From assembly GCA_023443705.1 (NCBI GenBank), contig JAEZTD010000353.1, forward strand, positions 1-9,548: a stretch of DNA of 9,548 bases, read 5' to 3'. A program made the position numbers and the translations under genes. The stretch's first letter is position 1. Each line of letters opens with the position of its first letter. The stretch is from Bacillota bacterium (GTDB taxonomy: Bacteria > Bacillota > Clostridia > Christensenellales > Aristaeellaceae). Below are positions 4,866-9,548 of the stretch, in pieces. The notes below the pieces were generated by a model. The model was not told the DNA's origin and made no database searches. It was given only the letters and a program-made list of their open reading frames with translations.

Positions 4866-7487
4866 TCAACTGTGGCGGATAAGGCCGGGCACGCGCTTTG
4901 CGATCTCCATCACCACAACCGGCACGAGCGCGAACAGGAGCGAAAGGCCGTACATCCATGGGGCGAGCAGCGTCAGCCCAAAGGCCGCGGAAACCGGCGG
5001 GATGAACGCGACCAGCGCCACCACGAGGATGGAGGCTGCCGCCGCGCCCACAAGGCTTCGGTTGGTGAACGGACCGAGCGCAAACAGCGAGCGCGCCGAG
5101 CGCATGTTGAATGCGTGGAACACCTGCGTCAGCGCGAGGATCAGAAACGCCATCGTCCGCCCGGCAGTCAGGTCGTCCGCCCCGCCCTGGCCGACCACAA
5201 AACCCGCCAGGGTCAGGATCGCAAACATCGCGCCCTGCAGCAGAATGCGAAGGCCGTACCCGTCCGCAAATACGCCCTCGTCCCGGGGTCGGGGTTTTCG
5301 CTCCATCACGTCCTTCTCCGGCGCTTCCATTCCCAGCGCGATGGCCGGCAGGCTGTCGGTGACGAGGTTGATCAGAAGCAGCTGCATCGAGAGCAGCGGC
5401 GATTTCCGAAAGAAAACCATAGCAAAGAACACCGTTAGGAGTTCGCCGACGTTGGTGCCCAAGAGGAACCCCACCACGCGGCGGATGTTGTCGTAGATCG
5501 ACCGTCCTTCCCGTACCGCCGAGACGATGGTGGCAAAGTTGTCGTCGGTCAGCGTCATGTCCGCCGCGCCCTTGGCCACATCGGTGCCGGAGCCCATCGC
5601 GCATCCGATGTCGGCGGCCTTGAGCGCCGGCGCGTCGTTGACGCCATCGCCGGTCATCGCCACCACCTGCCCCTTTTTTTGCCAGGCGCGCACAATGCGG
5701 ATCTTGTCCGAAGGCGTCACCCGCGCGTAGACCGAGATGCGTTCGACCCGACCGTCCAATTCCTCCTCGCTCATGGCGGCGAGCGCTTTTCCGTCCACCG
5801 CCTCGTACCCGTCCCTCAGGATGTCGAGATCCCGGGCGATGGCGGAGGCGGTCAGCGCATGGTCTCCTGTAATCATCACGGGCCTGATGCCCGCCCTGCG
5901 GCAGACGGCCACCGCCTCTTTCGCCTCCGGCCGCGCCGGATCGATCATGCCCACGAGGCCGATCAGGGTAAGGCCGCTCTCCAGCGCGTCGTCGTCCGGG
6001 GCTTCATCAAGGGGCGGGACCTCTTTCACAGCAACCGCCAGCACGCGGAGCGCCTTTTTGCCCATCTCGCCCGCCGCCTCGAGCGCCGCGCCCACGTCGC
6101 CCTCACACCGCCCCGCCAGCACGTCCACCGCGCCCTTGACGATCACCACATTTTTCCCGTCCATCCGGTGTACGGTGGTCATGCGCTTTCGGTCGGAGTC
6201 GAAGGGAATTTCATGAACGCGGGGGTGCGCCGCGTCCAGCGCGGCCTTGTCCAGCCCCGCGTGCAGCGCGGCGGCGACGATGGCAGTCTCCGTGGGGTCC
6301 CCGATGTGCCTTTCCGCGCCGTTTTCAACGGTCACCCTGCCGTCCGAACAGAGCGCCGCGTAGCGGAGCACCTCGTGCGCGCCGGAGGCATCGCCGCCTT
6401 CAAGCGCCGCAAGGGTGCCCGTTTGGGCGTCGTAGACGTGGGTCAGCGTCATGCGGTTCTGGGTGAGGGTACCGGTCTTGTCGCTACAGATGACCGAAGC
6501 GCTGCCCAGCGTCTCCACCGCGGGCAATTTCCGGATAATCGCGCCGCGCCTTACCATCCGCTTGACGCCGAGCGACAATACGATGGTCACAATCGCCGGC
6601 AGGCCCTCCGGAATCGCCGAAACCGCCAAGGAGACGCTGGTCATGAACATTTCCATCAGAGGAATGCCGTCGATCAGCCCGACCACAAACACCACCGCAC
6701 AGGCGGCGAGGGCGGTGATGCCCAGCGTCTTGCCCAACTTCGCCAGCTTCTGCTGCAGCGGGGTCTGGGCGTCGAACTCCCCTTCCAGGAGCCTCGCAAT
6801 ATGGCCCACCTCGGTCGCCATGCCGGTGGCGGTGACCGCCGCGCGGGCGCGGCCGTACTGGATCGAGCCGCCGGAATAGACCATGTTTCGCCGCTCGGCC
6901 AGCGCCGCGTGCGGCTCGATCTGCGCGCCGGCGTCTTTTTCCACAGGAACCGATTCACCCGTCAGCGCGGATTCCTCCGCCCGCAGGCTGAACGACTCCA
7001 CGAGCCGCGCGTCCGCGGGCACGAAATCCCCCGCTTCGAGAAGGATCACATCGCCCGGTACGAGTTCCGAGGCCTTCAGCGTCACGACTTCGCCGTCCCG
7101 AACCACACGGGCGGCGGGCGCGGAGATGCTCTTGAGCGCTTCCAGCGCCTTCTCCGCCTTGCCCTCCTGCAGCGCGCCCAGCGCCGCGTTCAGAACGACG
7201 ATCAGAAGGATCAAAAGCGGCTCTATGTAGCCGTGCCCCTCGTAGACCGCGACGCCCATCGACACCGCCGCCGCTGCGATCAAAATCAGGATCATCACAT
7301 CCATGAACTGCTGAAAAAAGCGCGTCCAGAACGTCTTGGGCGGCTTCCCCGCGAGCGCGTTTTCGCCAAAGCGCTCCATGCGGGACTGGGTCTCCCGGCT
7401 GGTCAGTCCGCGCCCGACGTCCGCGCCGAGCTTTTCCAGAACCTCTGAAGCCCCCAGCGCGTGAGGCGCTTCCGGCAGGCGATCCAT
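4866..7487 (-). CDS. Calcium-type P-type ATPase (type IIA)
   Basis: The 873-aa product is a complete membrane cation pump that exports Ca2+ (or a similar ion) using ATP. Visible are the cation-ATPase N-domain, TM1-2 (about 63-105), actuator TGES (176-179), TM4 PEGLP (293-297), phosphorylation DKTGTLTQN with Asp336, KGA (451-453), TGDH (540-543), and TGDGVNDAP (612-620). Site residues equivalent to SERCA are present: Glu294, Asn679 and Glu682 in TM5, Asn707, Thr710 and Asp711 in TM6. At the SERCA Glu908 position my alignment gives Gln788, as in plasma-membrane-type pumps, so one ion per cycle is possible. The start at 7487 is chosen because AGGAG lies 10 nt upstream and overlaps the alternative ATG at 7505. 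It is divergent from uvsE. Mn2+ or another cation as substrate cannot be excluded. Confidence 0.95.
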   Translation of the reverse strand: MDRLPEAPHALGASEVLEKLGADVGRGLTSRETQSRMERFGENALAGKPPKTFWTRFFQQFMDVMILILIAAAAVSMGVAVYEGHGYIEPLLILLIVVLNAALGALQEGKAEKALEALKSISAPAARVVRDGEVVTLKASELVPGDVILLEAGDFVPADARLVESFSLRAEESALTGESVPVEKDAGAQIEPHAALAERRNMVYSGGSIQYGRARAAVTATGMATEVGHIARLLEGEFDAQTPLQQKLAKLGKTLGITALAACAVVFVVGLIDGIPLMEMFMTSVSLAVSAIPEGLPAIVTIVLSLGVKRMVRRGAIIRKLPAVETLGSASVICSDKTGTLTQNRMTLTHVYDAQTGTLAALEGGDASGAHEVLRYAALCSDGRVTVENGAERHIGDPTETAIVAAALHAGLDKAALDAAHPRVHEIPFDSDRKRMTTVHRMDGKNVVIVKGAVDVLAGRCEGDVGAALEAAGEMGKKALRVLAVAVKEVPPLDEAPDDDALESGLTLIGLVGMIDPARPEAKEAVAVCRRAGIRPVMITGDHALTASAIARDLDILRDGYEAVDGKALAAMSEEELDGRVERISVYARVTPSDKIRIVRAWQKKGQVVAMTGDGVNDAPALKAADIGCAMGSGTDVAKGAADMTLTDDNFATIVSAVREGRSIYDNIRRVVGFLLGTNVGELLTVFFAMVFFRKSPLLSMQLLLINLVTDSLPAIALGMEAPEKDVMERKPRPRDEGVFADGYGLRILLQGAMFAILTLAGFVVGQGGADDLTAGRTMAFLILALTQVFHAFNMRSARSLFALGPFTNRSLVGAAAASILVVALVAFIPPVSAAFGLTLLAPWMYGLSLLFALVPVVVMEIAKRVPGLIRHS

Positions 7488-7664
7488 CGTTACCACTCTC
7501 CTCATTCATTCCGGCTCGGGAATCGATCTCGTCATCAGGGTACCACGTTTGGCCGTGCCGCAACACCCAAAACCGCCAAAATGTCGAAAAAACCTCTTCA
7601 ATTGCTTGCCAGGGCGGAAAACCGGGTATATCAAGAGCGTATTTTTCGCATCACGGAGGATGGT

Positions 7665-8915
7665 ATGCGTGTTGGTTATGCTTGCCTTGCGCTGGGCGTA
7701 AAGGGTTCGGAACTATCGAGCTGCACCATGAAAAACGCGGACGCGGCACGCCTCGCCGCGCTGATCCTCCACAACCTTTCCGCCCTCGAGCGCATGGTGG
7801 ACTACAATCTGGAAAACGGCGTCCGCCTGTACAGGATATCTTCCGATCTGATTCCCTTCGGCTCGAGCCCGGTAAACCGGCTGGACTGGCCGGGGCTGTT
7901 TCGCGCGGATTTTGAACGCATCGGGAAAAAAATCCGCGCCGGCGGAATGCGGGTTTCGATGCATCCCGGGCAGTACACCGTGCCTGGCGCACCGGACGAG
8001 GGCGTCGCCGCCCGGTCGGTCGAGGACCTCGCCTACCACGCACGCGTGCTGGACGCGCTGGGCACGGGCACCGATTCCAAGATCATCCTGCACCTCGGCG
8101 GCGTGTACGGGGACAAGAAAACCGCGCTTGAGCGCTTCCGCGCGCGGTTTGACGGGCTGGAGCCCGCCATCCGGCGGCGCGTCGTTCTGGAAAACGATGA
8201 AAAGTGCTACAACATCAATGACGCGCTTGAGACCGGCCTGCGCCTGACAACACCGGTGGTCTTCGACAACCTGCACCACGAGGTCAATCCCTCCGGCCCT
8301 CCCGACGCGCGTTATTGGATCGACGCCTGCCGCGAAACCTGGAAGCTGCCAGACGGCCCGCAGAAAATCCACTATTCTCAGCAGGACCCGCTCAAAAAGC
8401 CCGGCGGCCACAGCGCGACCATCGGCGTCCGTAAGTTCTTGAATTTTGTCGAAGCGGCGGGCCGCGAAGACCTGGACATCATGCTGGAGGTCAAGGACAA
8501 GAACCTGTCCGCCATCAAGTGCGCGCTGTGCGCGGCCCCGGCTCCCGGCCCGCGGGCGCTGGAGCGGGAATGGGCGCGGTACAAGTACGCCGTGATGGAG
8601 CGCAGTCAGGCGGCGTATTTGGACATCCGAACGCTTTTTGGACATGGACGCCCCGCCCCCCTCGCGTTTTACGAGCTGGTGGAGCGCGCGCTGACCCTTC
8701 CGGTGGAAGCGGGAGGCGCGGCAAACACCGCCGAGCATGTCTGGGGGTACTTCAAGAACAATGCAACCGTGGCGGAAAAATCCGCCTTCTTCAAAGCACT
8801 TGCCCGCTATTGCGAAGGGCACGGCACGCTGGAGTCCGTCAAGCGCAGGCTGATGGCGCTGGCGGAGAAATACGGATCGGACTATCTCTCGGAGGCCTAT
8901 TACTTCTGGCTGTAA
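7665..8915 (+). CDS. uvsE: UV damage endonuclease UvsE with DUF1722-like C-terminus
   Basis: Residues 1-290 form the UVDE TIM-barrel nuclease that nicks DNA 5' to UV photoproducts. By comparison with the Thermus enzyme the metal ligands are all visible: His100 (MHPGQY), His143 (LHLGG), Glu176 (LEND), Asp201 and His204 (DNLHH), His236 with Lys234 (QKIHYS), His249 (GHS) and Glu275. Gln103 and Tyr104 match the damage-probing pair. Residues about 300-416 are an extra domain: W303, KYAVM (307-311), NTAEHVWGYFKNNA (354-367), EK (371-372) and a SDYLSEAYYFW end. This resembles DUF1722 (YbgA). The start at 7665 follows GGAGG by 5 nt; the frame is open further upstream but lacks a better start. A promoter is not clear. 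The gene is followed by a strong hairpin. Confidence 0.92.
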   Translation: MRVGYACLALGVKGSELSSCTMKNADAARLAALILHNLSALERMVDYNLENGVRLYRISSDLIPFGSSPVNRLDWPGLFRADFERIGKKIRAGGMRVSMHPGQYTVPGAPDEGVAARSVEDLAYHARVLDALGTGTDSKIILHLGGVYGDKKTALERFRARFDGLEPAIRRRVVLENDEKCYNINDALETGLRLTTPVVFDNLHHEVNPSGPPDARYWIDACRETWKLPDGPQKIHYSQQDPLKKPGGHSATIGVRKFLNFVEAAGREDLDIMLEVKDKNLSAIKCALCAAPAPGPRALEREWARYKYAVMERSQAAYLDIRTLFGHGRPAPLAFYELVERALTLPVEAGGAANTAEHVWGYFKNNATVAEKSAFFKALARYCEGHGTLESVKRRLMALAEKYGSDYLSEAYYFWL

Positions 8916-8916
8916 C

Positions 8917-8952
8917 CGCAAGGGCGCACCAGCTGGCCGGAGCGCCCTTGCG
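8917..8952. terminator. Strong hairpin between convergent genes
   Basis: CGCAAGGGCGC (8917-8927) and GCGCCCTTGCG (8942-8952) form a perfect 11-bp stem with a 14-nt loop, starting right after the uvsE stop and ending 7 bases before the stop of the convergent collagen-like gene. There is no clean T-run on either side, so it may be a bidirectional terminator or a 3'-end stabiliser. Confidence 0.65.
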
Positions 8953-8959
8953 TTCAGCG

Positions 8960-9548
8960 TTATTCGATGGTCACGCCGCCGCTTGCAAGGGCGACGACCG
9001 TCACCGTGCGCACAGTACCATCTGTGACCTCAGCGGTGAAGGCAAGCATGAGGCGCGCATCCGCGCTTACGAAGATGTCCAGGCCGGATATTCGCCCTGC
9101 TGCCGCCGCCCCCTGCGGCAGAACTCCAGTCAAAACGGGCAAGAGGGAGACATCCGTGCCGGGAATCGGAGAGTAGACATCGCTCAGTCCTGTCGCCTGA
9201 TAGAGTTGCGCGGTGATCGTCACTACCGTGCCGGATAGCGGCAGCGGTGAAGCCAACCGCATATATGCCGCGACGGAAGTGATGACCCCATCGCGAGGCA
9301 TCACGAAGGCGAACGCAGGCTGTGCCGTCATGTTGATTTGATCGCCTGTCAACGGGATTTGGCTTGCGCTGCTGCCAAAGGCAAGCAGGCCTGCGTTAAT
9401 CGGGTCGCCCAGTACATCTGTGGAGAAAGCAACGGCCAACGCGGATGCGAAGGGTATGATCGAGCCATCTCCGTCATCACCACTCGGGCCGGTGGGGCCG
9501 GTGGGACCAGTGGGGCCGGTCGGGCCGGTCGGGCCGGTCGGGCCGGTC
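8960..9548 (-). CDS. Collagen-like protein with BclB-type C-terminal domain (partial)
   Basis: This is the 3' part of a gene that enters from beyond the right edge; the stop is TAA at 8960-8962. The visible 196 residues begin with seven Thr-Gly-Pro triplets and SGDDGDG. A globular domain follows, starting SIIPFASALA. It contains FAFVMPRDGVITSVAAYM, VVTITAQLYQA, SPIPGTDVSLLPVLTG, and ends VALASGGVTIE. These phrases match, from memory, the BclB C-terminal domain of collagen-like spore-surface (exosporium) glycoproteins, which trimerise through this domain. The N-terminus and any targeting leader are not in view. A similar domain also occurs in collagen-like proteins of other Bacillota, so the spore location is inferred. 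Confidence 0.88.
   Translation of the reverse strand, partial: TGPTGPTGPTGPTGPTGPTGPSGDDGDGSIIPFASALAVAFSTDVLGDPINAGLLAFGSSASQIPLTGDQINMTAQPAFAFVMPRDGVITSVAAYMRLASPLPLSGTVVTITAQLYQATGLSDVYSPIPGTDVSLLPVLTGVLPQGAAAAGRISGLDIFVSADARLMLAFTAEVTDGTVRTVTVVALASGGVTIE
9485..9547 (-). repeat. Tandem 9-bp repeat coding Thr-Gly-Pro
   Basis: Seven consecutive 9-bp units encode Thr-Gly-Pro. The four nearest the edge differ only at the last base, with older synonymous changes toward the domain boundary. The array continues past the window. Such repeats commonly vary in number between strains. Confidence 0.9.

Noticed and set aside
5679..7448. Open frame of 589 codons antisense to the ATPase
   Set aside because: It is the antisense shadow of a fully motif-supported P-type ATPase, with an Arg/His/Gln-rich composition and no domain.
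7537..7545. TGGTACCCT on the minus strand as a possible ATPase promoter
   Set aside because: It resembles the other extended -10 sites only in TGGTA; the hexamer is poor and no well-spaced -35 is present.
7602..7632. TTGCTT or TTGCCA with TATATC as a uvsE promoter
   Set aside because: The spacers are 19 or 15 bp, so neither is convincing. No LexA-type GAAC-N4-GTTC box was found upstream of uvsE.
7713..8921. Open frame of 402 codons antisense to uvsE
   Set aside because: It mirrors the uvsE coding frame and has no plausible start signal or recognisable motif.

Overview
The window is GC-rich DNA from a bacterium. I infer an endospore-forming member of the Bacillota, class Clostridia, from four things: strong GGAGG-type ribosome binding sites, TATAAT-type promoters, a collagen-like protein with a BclB-type C-terminal domain (a spore-surface family) and a UvsE-type UV endonuclease. 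The sequence alone does not fix the genus. There are no tRNA, rRNA, CRISPR, transposase or phage genes.

Layout. Bases 1-963 hold two diverged copies of a multi-hairpin repeat. Each copy lies just downstream, on the minus strand, of a very short ORF (39 aa and 53 aa), and a stand-alone TfoX C-terminal-domain gene sits between the two units. Bases 964-2862 carry, on the minus strand, the 53-aa ORF, a SIS-domain protein related to 6-phospho-3-hexuloisomerase, and a thioredoxin-reductase-like flavoprotein. A divergent promoter region then leads to a plus-strand glyoxalase/VOC gene (3009-3373) that appears to have lost one base at its start. Convergent to it is an NAD-dependent epimerase/dehydratase (3621-4643), whose promoter overlaps a 15-bp perfect inverted repeat. 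Next comes a type IIA calcium-type P-type ATPase (4866-7487). Divergent from it is a UvsE UV-damage endonuclease with a DUF1722-like C-terminal extension (7665-8915). A strong hairpin separates this from the 3' part of the collagen-like gene, which runs off the right edge.

How the genes work together. Most are single genes with their own promoter, so this is not one pathway. Loose themes are stress and repair (UvsE, thioredoxin-reductase-like enzyme, VOC enzyme), ion homeostasis (Ca2+ pump) and the spore surface. The points most worth a second look are the paired structured repeats with short ORFs, the UvsE-DUF1722 fusion, the operator-like palindrome before the epimerase, the flavoprotein without the usual NADPH motif, and the frameshifted start of the VOC gene.
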